NCBI GenBank assembly: GCA_016287155.1
Contig: JAEEWC010000051.1
Coordinates: 1-46,115, forward strand
Direction of reading: 5' to 3'
Source: Clostridia bacterium
GTDB taxonomy: Bacteria; Bacillota; Clostridia; Christensenellales; UBA3700
Length of the DNA stretch: 46,115 bases
Position 1 is the first letter of the stretch, and every line of letters begins with the position of its first letter. A program made the translations under genes and the position numbers. Below the pieces are notes generated by a model. It worked only from the letters and a program-made list of their open reading frames with translations. It was not told where the DNA came from and ran no database searches. Of the stretch, positions 1-9,500 are shown one piece after another.

Positions 1-49
1 GGCCAGAGCCAATGATTAAAATCTTTTTAATATCCTTTCTTTTTGCCAT
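1..49 (-). CDS. carB: Carbamoyl-phosphate synthase large subunit, N-terminal fragment
   Basis: Only the first 16 codons are in the window. They read MAKRKDIKKILIIGSG, which is the well-conserved beginning of the large (ammonia/ATP-using) subunit of carbamoyl-phosphate synthase, including the first strand and glycine turn of its ATP-grasp region. An AGGAGG ribosome site lies at 58-63, nine bases before the ATG. The gene follows pyrC by 32 bases on the same strand, so both belong to the pyrimidine operon and should share the attenuated leader upstream of pyrC. The small subunit gene carA is not visible between them. Confidence 0.88.
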   Translation of the reverse strand, partial: MAKRKDIKKILIIGSG

Positions 50-81
50 ATTAGTAGCCTCCTGAGCAAAAATTTATTTTT

Positions 82-1281
82 CTATTTTTTATATACGATA
101 TTACCTTCAAATACCGTAACTTGATTTTCACCTTTTACTTCACATCCAACAAATGGAGTTGCTTTTCCCATAGACAAGAAATCGTTTGGATCAATTTTAA
201 CGGCTTTATTTAGATCCCAAATGCTGTAATCTTGTCCAAGAGAGATGTTGAATCTATTTCTTGGATTTATAACTAAAAGGTCAATTAATTTTTCAAGTGT
301 AATAACGTTTTTTAATACTAAGTTTGTATATAGAACTTGGAAAGCATTCTCAATACCAACAATACCAAATGGACTCTTCTCAAGCCCCTTTGATTTTTCT
401 TCAGCTGAGTGTGGCGCATGATCTGTTGCGATACAATCTATTGTGCCATCTTTAATGCCCTTGATTAATGCTAATCTATCTTCAACGCTGCGAAGTGGTG
501 GATTCATTTTCCAAATACCATCTTCTTTTAGATTTGTTTCATCTAAAATAAGATAATGTGGAGCTGTCTCGCATGTTACATCTACGCCTTCAGCTTTTGC
601 CTTTCTTATAATCTCTACACTCTCTTTTGTAGATATATGACATACGTGGTATTTAGCGCCAGTTCTTTTTGCTATTTCACAATCTCTTGCAATTTGTTTA
701 TATTCAGATGCTGAGCAAATTCCTCTATGGTTATGTTCTTTTGCATATATACCATCGTGGATGTAACCACCCTTTAGGAGCTCGTTTACTTCACAGTGTG
801 CAACTATAATCTTGTCTAGCTCAACAGCCTTTTTCATAGCCTTTTCCATCATCTCGGCTCTTTGAAGACCACGTCCGTCATCAGAGAAAGCAACGACCTT
901 ATCTTTAAGTCCATCCATATCTGATAACTCTTCACCTTTTTCACCAACAGTGATTGCACCATAAGGTAGAACATCAATGATAGCATCTCTATCTATAATG
1001 TCTTGTTGAATCTTTAAATTTTCAATTGAATCTGGAACTGGATTTAAATTAGGCATTGTGCAAACTGCTGTGTATCCACCATGAGCTGCAGCCATTGCTC
1101 CCGTCTTAATTGTTTCCTTATATGAAAAACCTGGCTCTCTGAAATGAACATGCACATCACAAAAGCCAGGTAAAATTGTATATTGATTAGTGTTAAAATC
1201 TTTAAGCGCTTCATTACTCAAAAAATTATCTAAAATAATTTTTGCGTGAGATTCTGGTATACAGAAATTAGCTTTAATCAT
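82..1281 (-). CDS. pyrC: Dihydroorotase
   Basis: The 399-aa product is a class I dihydroorotase, the zinc enzyme that cyclises carbamoyl aspartate to dihydroorotate in pyrimidine synthesis. The signature DVHVHFREPG is at residues 42-51 and supplies two metal-binding histidines. Further conserved stretches are AHCEVNE near residue 160, HVCHIST near 214 and TDHAPH near 290, the last carrying the catalytic aspartate. Length is slightly short of the usual 420-430 aa but covers the whole fold. An AAGGAG site precedes the ATG by seven bases. carB follows directly, and the leader upstream carries a PyrR-type attenuator, so expression should fall when UMP is abundant. Confidence 0.95.
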   Translation of the reverse strand: MIKANFCIPESHAKIILDNFLSNEALKDFNTNQYTILPGFCDVHVHFREPGFSYKETIKTGAMAAAHGGYTAVCTMPNLNPVPDSIENLKIQQDIIDRDAIIDVLPYGAITVGEKGEELSDMDGLKDKVVAFSDDGRGLQRAEMMEKAMKKAVELDKIIVAHCEVNELLKGGYIHDGIYAKEHNHRGICSASEYKQIARDCEIAKRTGAKYHVCHISTKESVEIIRKAKAEGVDVTCETAPHYLILDETNLKEDGIWKMNPPLRSVEDRLALIKGIKDGTIDCIATDHAPHSAEEKSKGLEKSPFGIVGIENAFQVLYTNLVLKNVITLEKLIDLLVINPRNRFNISLGQDYSIWDLNKAVKIDPNDFLSMGKATPFVGCEVKGENQVTVFEGNIVYKK

Positions 1282-1315
1282 CCTTTGACTCCTTTTGGCA
1301 TCACAGTACCATTTA

Positions 1316-1402
1316 AAGAAAAATAAGTCTCATCTGTGCGACAAGACTTATACTAATTCAAGTATTAATATATTATTACCTTGTCGACTTCTCTGAATCA
1401 AC
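1316..1402 (-). promoter_or_regulatory. PyrR-type transcription attenuator in the pyrC leader
   Basis: Three mutually exclusive RNA pairings can be read on the minus strand. GUUGA and UCGAC (plus 1398-1402 and 1383-1387) form a hairpin with loop UUCAGAGAAG, close to the PyrR-binding loop consensus ARUCCNGNGAGGYU. AUAAGUCU and AGACUUAU (plus 1344-1351 and 1323-1330) form a terminator followed by UUUUCUUU. CGACAAG (plus 1380-1386) is exactly complementary to CUUGUCG (plus 1339-1345), so an antiterminator would break both other hairpins. This is the classic architecture of PyrR/UMP control in Bacillus pyr operons. The binding loop is imperfect, so the regulator identity is inferred. Confidence 0.75.
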
Positions 1403-1424
1403 TTAAAGATTTATCTTTGGTTGT

Positions 1425-1452
1425 ATTGTAGCATACTTTTTAATATATACAA
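1425..1452 (-). promoter_or_regulatory. Promoter of the pyrC-carB unit
   Basis: On the minus strand a -35 TTGTAT (plus 1447-1452) and a -10 TACAAT (plus 1425-1430) are separated by 16 bases. Transcription would start near 1418, just upstream of the attenuator. Confidence 0.55.
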
Positions 1453-1507
1453 AATGATTTTTAATAAATATTAATTATTCAATTAAATTGTATATATGCA
1501 AGATAAA

Positions 1508-3454
1508 TTATTTATTTATGATACTAAATAATGTCGCTTCATCTATTATTTCAATTCCAAGTTTTTGAGCCTTTTGAAGTTTTGAGCCAGCATCCTCTCC
1601 AGCAACAACTAAATTAACAGCTTTTGAAATGCTATCTGCACATTGACCACCGTTTTGTTCTATTAATTCTTTTGCTTGAGAACGCTTAAGTGTTGGAAGT
1701 GAGCCAGTTAAAACTACTACCTTGCCAGTAAGCACTCCTTCAACTTCTTGCTTTTCTTCAATTTGAACGCCAAGAGCTAATAATCTATCTACCTTTTCAT
1801 TATTCTTTTCATTTTGCCAAAAAGCAATATAGCCATCAGCCATGATTTCACCAAAATCATCAAGGGCTAATAAATCTTCTTTTGTAGCCTTTCTTGCAGC
1901 ATCTAAAGTTTTAAATCTATATGCTAATTGCTTTGCAGCCTTTTTACCAATATTTGGAATGCCTATTGCAAATAGAACTTTATCTAGTGTTGTTTGACGA
2001 GAATCATCAATAGCTTTAATAACGTTAGATATCTTTTTCTCTTTGAATGAATCAAGCCCTTCTAGATCCTCTTCTTTTAGAGCATATATATCTGCGTAAG
2101 ATTGAATCTTTCCTTCTTCGTATAGAAGCTCTAGCGTCTTTTCAGATAACCCTTCTATATCCATTGCTTCTCTAGATACAAAGTGAGACATTTGAGAAAT
2201 AATAGCTGGAGCACATTCTTTGTTTGTGCATTTAATAAATACTCCTTGTACTTCAACTGGAGAGCCACAAGCTGGACAAACTGAAGGTGGTATAACATCA
2301 ATAGAATTTTCTGTATGCTCTGCAATACCAGTAATTTCTGGTATTACATCGTTTGATCTACGAATAAATACACGAGAATTTATCTTTATATCTTTTCTCT
2401 TAATTTCTGAAATGTTAGATAGAGTAGCACGAGAAACAGTAACACCTGCTAAATCTACTGGATCTAAAACCGCAATTGGATTTAATTTACCTGTTCTAGA
2501 TACTTGCCATAAAACATCACGAAGAGTTGTTGTTACTTCTTCTGCTGGAAATTTAAATGCTATTGCCCATTTTGGGAATTTTTCTGTAAAGCCATAACTA
2601 TCTCTTAGTGCTGTATCATTAATTTTAATAACAGCTCCATCGATAAGAAAATCTAGATTAGGACGAACTGATAAGATATCGTCTAAGCCTTTTATGATGT
2701 CGTCTTTGTTATCGATTAATCTATAGAAAGGAGATGTTTTAAATTTTTGCTCTTTTAAAAAGCTTATCATCTCTTCGCCAGTTTTGAATTCTTTTCCTTC
2801 AATATAATTTACGTTATAGCAAATAACTTCAAGTTTTTTCTCAGCAGTTACTTTTGGATCTAAATTACGAATAGCACCAGCTACACCATTTCTTGCATTC
2901 TTAATTGGTGTTACACCTTCACGCTCGTTATATTTCTTTAATTCAGATAAAAGCATAATGCCTTCACCTTGAACTTCAACAGTATCTTTGTATTCAATAG
3001 ATAGAGGTACACAACGAATTGTTTTAACTTGCTCTGTTACATCTTCGCCTTCAATACCATTACCACGAGTGGCTGCTCTTACTAATTTACCATTTTCGTA
3101 AAGAAGGTTAATTGTTAGACCATCAAATTTATATTCAAGTGAACATAGTGGCATTTTATTGCGATTTGCTGCAATTAGTTTATCTAGCCAAGCTATCATG
3201 GCTTCCTTTGTTTGACACTTATCTAAAGAATATAGTCTACCTAAATGCTTTACTGTTTGGAATTTCTTTAAAACTACATCGCCAACACGCTTTGTAGGAG
3301 AATTGTCTAGAACTACGCCCGTTTGCTTTTCTAAAGCTAGTAATTCATCATATAACCTATCATATTCAACGTCAGATACCGTTGGGTTATCCAATGTGTA
3401 ATATTGGTAAGCATATTCGTTTAATTTTTCTACTAGTTCATGCATTCTATCCAT
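1508..3454 (-). CDS. ligA: NAD-dependent DNA ligase
   Basis: The 648-aa product is the bacterial NAD+-dependent ligase that seals nicks in replication and repair. The N-terminal Ia domain binds NMN (YxLxxPTVSDxEYD near residue 16-31). The adenylation lysine is K109 in the motif KFDG. The OB-fold, a four-cysteine zinc finger (CPACG...CTNKEC, about residues 393-415), helix-hairpin-helix repeats and a C-terminal BRCT domain from about residue 575 follow in the normal order. Length is typical. AGGTG precedes the ATG by six bases. It begins 12 bases after the pcrA stop, the usual pcrA-ligA repair operon of Firmicutes. No clear GC-rich terminator was seen between its stop and the pyrC promoter. Confidence 0.97.
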   Translation of the reverse strand: MDRMHELVEKLNEYAYQYYTLDNPTVSDVEYDRLYDELLALEKQTGVVLDNSPTKRVGDVVLKKFQTVKHLGRLYSLDKCQTKEAMIAWLDKLIAANRNKMPLCSLEYKFDGLTINLLYENGKLVRAATRGNGIEGEDVTEQVKTIRCVPLSIEYKDTVEVQGEGIMLLSELKKYNEREGVTPIKNARNGVAGAIRNLDPKVTAEKKLEVICYNVNYIEGKEFKTGEEMISFLKEQKFKTSPFYRLIDNKDDIIKGLDDILSVRPNLDFLIDGAVIKINDTALRDSYGFTEKFPKWAIAFKFPAEEVTTTLRDVLWQVSRTGKLNPIAVLDPVDLAGVTVSRATLSNISEIKRKDIKINSRVFIRRSNDVIPEITGIAEHTENSIDVIPPSVCPACGSPVEVQGVFIKCTNKECAPAIISQMSHFVSREAMDIEGLSEKTLELLYEEGKIQSYADIYALKEEDLEGLDSFKEKKISNVIKAIDDSRQTTLDKVLFAIGIPNIGKKAAKQLAYRFKTLDAARKATKEDLLALDDFGEIMADGYIAFWQNEKNNEKVDRLLALGVQIEEKQEVEGVLTGKVVVLTGSLPTLKRSQAKELIEQNGGQCADSISKAVNLVVAGEDAGSKLQKAQKLGIEIIDEATLFSIINK

Positions 3455-3466
3455 AATTCACCTATA

Positions 3467-5662
3467 TTATTTTACAACAGAAATAGGAGCTAAGCGAAGA
3501 TTAAATTTCTTAACGCCAAGTCCTTCAAATTTAATATCTGCGTTTTCCCCTGTTATTGCCAAGATTTCACCCTTTCCAAATTTAGTATGTTCAACTATTT
3601 GACCAACCCTAAATTGTGTTAAATCTTTATCCGAAACTGGCTTTATTTCTTTCTTTTCGGCAAAAGATGGTGTTGGTTTTGAAGCGAATGTTGATGTATA
3701 GCCATAAGATAATTTCTTCTTTGGATAAGATACATCGTCATCATCATATGTTGGGGTCTTTAACATATCTGCTTCTTTTAAGAATATTGATGGCGTTGTG
3801 AAATTCTTTTGGCCAAAACGATATCTTTGTTGTGCTTGAGTTAGATATAGTCTCTCTTTTGCACGAGTTATCGCTACATACATAATTCTTCTTTCTTCTT
3901 CAATTTCATCAGTTGTTGTATCCATACGTCTTATTGGGAAGATGCCATCCTCCAACCCAACTACAAAAACACATCTAAACTCTAATCCTTTAACACCATG
4001 AACGGTAGCGATTGTTAAAACATTGCCACCTAGCTTTTCTTGATCATCTTCAGAAGTTTGAAGTGTTACTGATTGCAAGAATTCGTCAAGTGTTGATTCA
4101 GGATTATCTTTAATGAAATTTTTAATAACTGTAATTAATTCAGATAAGTTATCTAATCTATCTTTATCTTCTTCTACATCAACATCATACATTGATGCAA
4201 AGTCGATTGTTTCATATACATAATCTATAAAGGAATCTAAATCCATTAAATCCCTTTTTGCATATAGATCATTAACTATTGCTGCAAAGTTCATAAGCTT
4301 GTTCTTTGTAACAGTAGTTAAATCTAATTTAGATAAATCTTGTAGACCGTCAAATAAGGTTATTTTTTTAGCATCGCAAGCTTCTTTGAACTTTTCGATA
4401 GCACTATCCCCGATTCCTCTTTTTGGAACGTTTATAACGCGAAGAATACTTTCCGAATCTTTAGGGTTAGTAACAATCTTTAAATATGCAAGAAAATCTT
4501 TTATTTCTTTTCTTTCATAGAATTTATGTCCACCAATTAAACGATATGGGATATTGTATAGATTACATTTTTCTTCAAAAGGTCTTGTTATTGATGATGT
4601 ACGAACTAGGATTGCAAAGTCCTTATCTTCATAATCCGAATTACGCTTAAGCATATTTATTTGAGATAGAACATAGTCAGCTTCTTCTAGCTCATCCCAT
4701 GCTTTTTTATATTCAACTTTAACGCCACCTTCTTTGTCCGTCCAAAGTTCTTTGCCCATTCTTTCTTTGTTGTTACGAATGACTTTATTAGCAACATCCA
4801 AAATTTGCTTTGTGGATCTATAGTTCCTATCTAGTTTGAAGATTTTACATCCTGGGAAATTCTCGACAAACTTTTTAATGTTTGTATAGTCGGCGCCACG
4901 CCATCCGTATATTGATTGATCGTCATCGCCTACTACAAATACGTTTGCGTATTTATATCCCAAAAGACGAAGTATCATATATTGAATCTTGTTTGTATCT
5001 TGAAATTCATCGACATGTATGTATTTATATCTTTCTTGATACTTCTCAAGAATGTCTTTTCTTTCAGCAAATAGCTTTAGAACTAAAAGCAATAAATCGT
5101 CAAAATCTAAAGCATTATTTCTAATTAATTCATCTTGATAATCTTGATATGCTTTTATGATTAATTGCCATCTCGGAATGCCTCTAATTTTAGATGCATA
5201 AGATTGAGGGTCAAAGCCATAGTTTTTGGCATAAGATATATGGCTTCTTATTTCTTTTATAATATTTTTCTTATCGTCATCAAGATTGTAGGCTTTTACT
5301 AACCTTGTAACAATCTTTGTTGAATCTTCATCATCATAGATTGAAAAGTTCTTTGTGTATACACCAAGTGCTTCAATATCTTGACGCAACACCTTTGTAC
5401 AGAATGAGTGGAATGTAGATATTTGTGCGCCACGAATACCAGTTACATTTTCTATTCTATCTTGCATTTCTTTAGCTGCTTTATTTGTGAATGTAATAGC
5501 TAAAATGCTATATGGAGATACTCCCTTTTCAATTAAATTAGCAATACGGTATGTCAAGACTCTTGTCTTGCCAGAACCAGCCCCTGCTAATACTAATACA
5601 GGGCCCTCTAGTGCATATACTGGTTTTAATTGCTGTTCATTTAATAAAGATTCGTAATCCAT
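3467..5662 (-). CDS. pcrA: ATP-dependent 3'-5' DNA helicase PcrA/UvrD
   Basis: The 731-aa product is a superfamily 1A helicase acting in nucleotide-excision repair, rolling-circle replication and removal of RNA polymerase or RecA filaments. It has the Q-motif LNEQQ (8-12), Walker A GAGSGKT (27-33), motif Ia TFTNKAA, motif II DEFQDTN, motif III GDDDQSIYGWRGA, motif IV YRS, motif V VHGVKGLEF and motif VI YVAITRAKERL. The C-terminal 50 residues (RVGQIVEHTKFGKGEI) form the PcrA-type Tudor-like RNA-polymerase-binding domain. ligA follows 12 bases on. The start sits only a few bases after a TATAAT box, so the mRNA may have almost no leader. Confidence 0.96.
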   Translation of the reverse strand: MDYESLLNEQQLKPVYALEGPVLVLAGAGSGKTRVLTYRIANLIEKGVSPYSILAITFTNKAAKEMQDRIENVTGIRGAQISTFHSFCTKVLRQDIEALGVYTKNFSIYDDEDSTKIVTRLVKAYNLDDDKKNIIKEIRSHISYAKNYGFDPQSYASKIRGIPRWQLIIKAYQDYQDELIRNNALDFDDLLLLVLKLFAERKDILEKYQERYKYIHVDEFQDTNKIQYMILRLLGYKYANVFVVGDDDQSIYGWRGADYTNIKKFVENFPGCKIFKLDRNYRSTKQILDVANKVIRNNKERMGKELWTDKEGGVKVEYKKAWDELEEADYVLSQINMLKRNSDYEDKDFAILVRTSSITRPFEEKCNLYNIPYRLIGGHKFYERKEIKDFLAYLKIVTNPKDSESILRVINVPKRGIGDSAIEKFKEACDAKKITLFDGLQDLSKLDLTTVTKNKLMNFAAIVNDLYAKRDLMDLDSFIDYVYETIDFASMYDVDVEEDKDRLDNLSELITVIKNFIKDNPESTLDEFLQSVTLQTSEDDQEKLGGNVLTIATVHGVKGLEFRCVFVVGLEDGIFPIRRMDTTTDEIEEERRIMYVAITRAKERLYLTQAQQRYRFGQKNFTTPSIFLKEADMLKTPTYDDDDVSYPKKKLSYGYTSTFASKPTPSFAEKKEIKPVSDKDLTQFRVGQIVEHTKFGKGEILAITGENADIKFEGLGVKKFNLRLAPISVVK

Positions 5663-5668
5663 GGGATT

Positions 5669-5674
5669 ATTATA
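5669..5674 (-). promoter_or_regulatory. Putative -10 box directly before pcrA
   Basis: Minus-strand TATAAT lies about six bases before the pcrA ATG, with only a weak TTTCAA-like -35. If used, transcription would begin at or next to the start codon, giving a leaderless message. No Shine-Dalgarno site is visible in the short gap, which agrees with that. Confidence 0.35.
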
Positions 5675-5693
5675 TCATAGATATAAGGATTTG

Positions 5694-5723
5694 AAATACG
5701 AAATATCTTTATTTCTCGTATTT
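5694..5723 (-). terminator. Weak hairpin at the end of the aldo/keto reductase gene
   Basis: Minus-strand AAATACG and CGTATTT pair (plus 5717-5723 and 5694-5700) around the stop codon of the reductase. The stem is AT-rich and there is no clean U tract after it, so it is at best a weak terminator separating the accessory block from pcrA. Confidence 0.3.
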
Positions 5724-6554
5724 TGGCTTAACTCTTTGCTCTAGCATTAAAGAGAATGCTGTTTGATGATCCTTTCTCTTACCATTATTTAAAGTAGCCA
5801 TTAAATCCATATCTTCTTTTGATAAAGTAAAATCAAAGATAGATATGTTTTCTATAATATGCTTTTCTGAACTGGATCCAGGGATTACTATAAAGCCCAT
5901 TTGTGTATGCCACTTTGTTACGATTTGACCTGGAGTTTTATTGTACTTCTTTGCTAGTGTTTGAACTTGATTACTATTTAATAATTCAAGTGTTCTCCCT
6001 CTACCACATAGTGGAGCCCAAGACATTAACTTAATGTCTTTAGCATCAAGAGTTTCTCTTAACTTTTCTTGTGGAAAGAATGGATGACATTCTACTTGGT
6101 TAACTTGTGGTAGGATATCAAATTCTTTTAATAGTGCTTCCATATATCTTCCTTCAAAATTAGAAACACCTATACTTCTAACAATACCTTTCTTATAAGC
6201 ATCAAGGATTAATCTATATACTTCTCTCCACTTTGGAGTTGGTCTATGAACAAATAGTAAATCTATATAATCTACACCTAATCTATCTAATGTATTTTGA
6301 ACTGCATTAGGATTATTATATTCAGAAGCCCAAATCTTTGTAGAGAGGAATAAATCTTCTCTTTTAATGCCACTATCTTTAATAGCTCTACCTACTGCTT
6401 TTTCGTTTCCATAGATATTAGCTGTATCTAGCATCTTATACCCATTTTTAAGTGCGATAAAAACGCTATTATATGCATCGTTTGGTTCTAATCTAAATGT
6501 GCCTAAACCTACATTTGGCATCTTAATACCATTGTTTAAAATCAGTTCTTCCAT
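5709..6554 (-). CDS. Aldo/keto reductase
   Basis: The 281-aa product is a single-domain TIM-barrel NADPH oxidoreductase of the aldo/keto reductase superfamily (AKR5-like diketogulonate/methylglyoxal reductase branch). The catalytic tetrad is intact: D43 and Y48 in LDTANIYGNE, K73 in STKIW and H103 in FVHRP. The cofactor-binding end shows VIPGSS and a following H. A longer reading frame begins with ATG at 6566 immediately after the stop of the LRR gene, but GGAG eight bases before the ATG at 6554 and the family's usual start (ILNNGxKMP) favour 6554. It is thus translationally coupled to the giant LRR gene. Its substrate, and whether it belongs functionally to the large operon, are unknown. Confidence 0.9.
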   Translation of the reverse strand: MEELILNNGIKMPNVGLGTFRLEPNDAYNSVFIALKNGYKMLDTANIYGNEKAVGRAIKDSGIKREDLFLSTKIWASEYNNPNAVQNTLDRLGVDYIDLLFVHRPTPKWREVYRLILDAYKKGIVRSIGVSNFEGRYMEALLKEFDILPQVNQVECHPFFPQEKLRETLDAKDIKLMSWAPLCGRGRTLELLNSNQVQTLAKKYNKTPGQIVTKWHTQMGFIVIPGSSSEKHIIENISIFDFTLSKEDMDLMATLNNGKRKDHQTAFSLMLEQRVKPKYEK

Positions 6555-6566
6555 AGTTAACTCCAT

Positions 6567-9500
6567 TTATGATTCGCGCTTTTTAGCTTTCTTGCTTTTT
6601 ACTTTCTTAACAATTAATACTACTATTCCAGCAATGGCGCCTGCGATTAGTATACAAATCACAACAAATGCTGCTGTATTATCTTCTGCATATTCTTTTA
6701 ATTCATCCGAAATATATTGAGCCGTAACCTTATTGTTTGTATTCCAGTTTCCATGCCAGTTAGCGTCGCTTAAACCTGTAGGCATTTTTATTGCAGTTAT
6801 ATTCTCATCAAACGCCTTTCGGCCTACGTATTGCAAGTCTTTATTTAATTCAACTTTAGAAAGATTTTTACAACCCATAAATGCTTTGTTATCGATTGTC
6901 TTTAGTGTTGATGGGAATTGCACCATTTTTAAATTATAGCAATTATAAAAAGCCTTTTCTCCAATCGTCTCCAATCCTTCATTAAAAATAATACTCGTTA
7001 ATGTACTATTATCTTGGAACAATGCTTCATCAATCTTTTTTAAACTACCTTTGATTGTGAAGTTTGTTATATATAAATTGCTTATATAATCTCTTGTTAA
7101 TGACGTTGCATCTATTACTTTCAATTCATTTATATACCAGCCTGATGTTTTAGCAAAATATTTTGAAATGTTATCATTTGAGTAATTATTTACTTTTTGA
7201 GATATAGTTAGAGTTGTTACGCTACAATTTGCAAATGCATTTTGTCCTATGTTAATAACTTTACTTAAATCTAAAGTTCTTAACGCAGTGCACCCATTAA
7301 AAGCATATTGCTCAATAGTAATATTTTGGCCCTCAATATTAATTGAACTTAATAATTTACAATTTTCAAAGCTATGGGCATAAATTGTACTCGAGTCAGC
7401 TTTGATATCTAAAGACTTAATAGCTGTAGCCGCAAACGAATACTCTTTATATTTTACACCTGCATACAACGAAACAATTTCAGTTAAATTTCCGCAGTTT
7501 TCAAATGCATGTTGAGGCACTTCTTTAAGTATATTCAAATTTACTTTTTTCAATTGAGAACAGTTTGCAAACGATCCTTCCCCAATAGTTTCAATAGTTG
7601 AATCTAAAGCGACCTCTTTTATCCCAGTAGCATTGAAAGCATTTGCTCCAATTGATTTAATACCTTCAAATTTATATTCTGTAAGATTATTACAACCATC
7701 AAAGAAGTTATCTGGAATCACTTTTTGCCCTATAGGATTGATTTTAATACTATTAGTCATCTTTCCCTGAGGCATTAAGTTTGTAATACTTTTAACCACT
7801 TCTGTATAAATGTTATATTGTGTTATTCCGCTACATCCTACAAAGATTTCTTTACCTAAATCGCTAGCATTTGAAGGAAGTGTTATTTTATTCAATCCGG
7901 TACAATCATTAAATGCATAATCACCAATTGTTTGCACAGCACTTGGAATAGAAATACTTGTTAAGCTTTTGCACCCCTTAAAAGCGGACTCGCCAATTGT
8001 TCTCACCGTATTTGGAATAGAAATACCTGTTAATGACGCACAATTAGAAAAAGCTTCTGCACATAATACGGTTGGATTATTAGTTACTTCTATTGTCTTA
8101 ACATTATTTGCAAAATATGTTCCGAATATACTTTCTATTCCATTTTCTAAAAGAGGAAGTTTAATGCTTTCTAAATTTCCAATTCCAGAAAATGCGCCTA
8201 TGCCAATTATTGTAACTATATTTGTCAAATTAATTGATTTAATTTGGCAGTTCTTAAACGCATAATCTCCAATCTTTGTAACATTTGACCCGATACTATT
8301 CAAAACTAGGCATCCACATCCATCGAATGCATGATCTCCAATGGTTTTTATACTAGAGTTAATACTATTCAAAGTAAGGCCGCTACAGCCATCAAATGCG
8401 TGCGCAGGAATAGATGTCAATCCTGAGTTTAAAGAGATACTACTTAATCCTGAACAACCCCAAAAAGCTCCCTCTCCAATACTATTCAAATATGCAATAA
8501 ACGCACCATTAGTTAGGTTTGAACATCCTTTAAATGCGTTATTGCCTACTGCATTTATAGTTCCGTTAATAGTTAGATTCTTCAAAGAAGAACAGCCTTC
8601 AAAATATGAATTTGGAATTGTTTGGGAATTTGCGTCCAATGTAATAGTAGTAATTTTTGAGACTAAGTCAGTTCCAAATATTTGCATTAAACTGTTTGCA
8701 AATACTTTAATTCTAATACTTGTAATTTTATTACATTCATAGAATGCATTTTCGCCGATATTTGTTATGGCTTCGTTTAATGCTAATTCCGAAAGATTAG
8801 AACAGCCCTTAAAAGCAGAATTAGGGATGCTTGTTAAGGAATTGCTAAACTCAACGCTTTCTAGGTTTTTACAGCCTTCAAATGCGCCTACACCTAAACT
8901 ATTTATTGTAGACAAGAATGAAAAATCCGCAATTGATGCACAACTTCTAAATGCACATTCGCCGATATTGCTTAAGTTGCTACTCAACGTAAGCGAAGAC
9001 AAATTTTCGCATCCATCAAAATAGTAATTTGGGATTGTGTTATTATTATCAGTTACAACTATAGTAGTAATTGTTTTGTATGCAGACAAGAACAAGGTTT
9101 TAATTGGATATTCCATTTTTTTAATTGTTGCATTTGCAACCTTTTCGCACCCATAAAACATTGAATCATCATATTGGGCTCCTGTCGTATTGATGCTAAC
9201 CGTAGACAAATTCGTGCAATAACTAAATGCTGCATATCCAATTGAAGTAATTGAACTTGGAATTGTAAGATTAGTTATTGCCCCACAACTAATAAAGGCG
9301 TGCGATCCAATCGATTTAATACCATCTCTTAGATTTAGCACTGATAGTGATTTGCAGTTTGAGAAAGCATTATCGCCTATATTTTGAAGTTTTGTCAAAG
9401 AATCTATTCCATTCCACTTTTGGCAATTATTAAAAGCATTTTCAGAAATGCTAACAACATTACCTATCCCCGTAATAGTAGTTAAATTTTTACATCCTGC

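Noticed and set aside
2220-2597. 125-aa plus-strand frame inside ligA
   Set aside because: It is antisense to a fully conserved gene, has no ribosome site and shows no family resemblance.
7969-8742. Long plus-strand frames opposite the LRR gene
   Set aside because: They mirror the repeat periodicity of the LRR codons and are antisense shadows.
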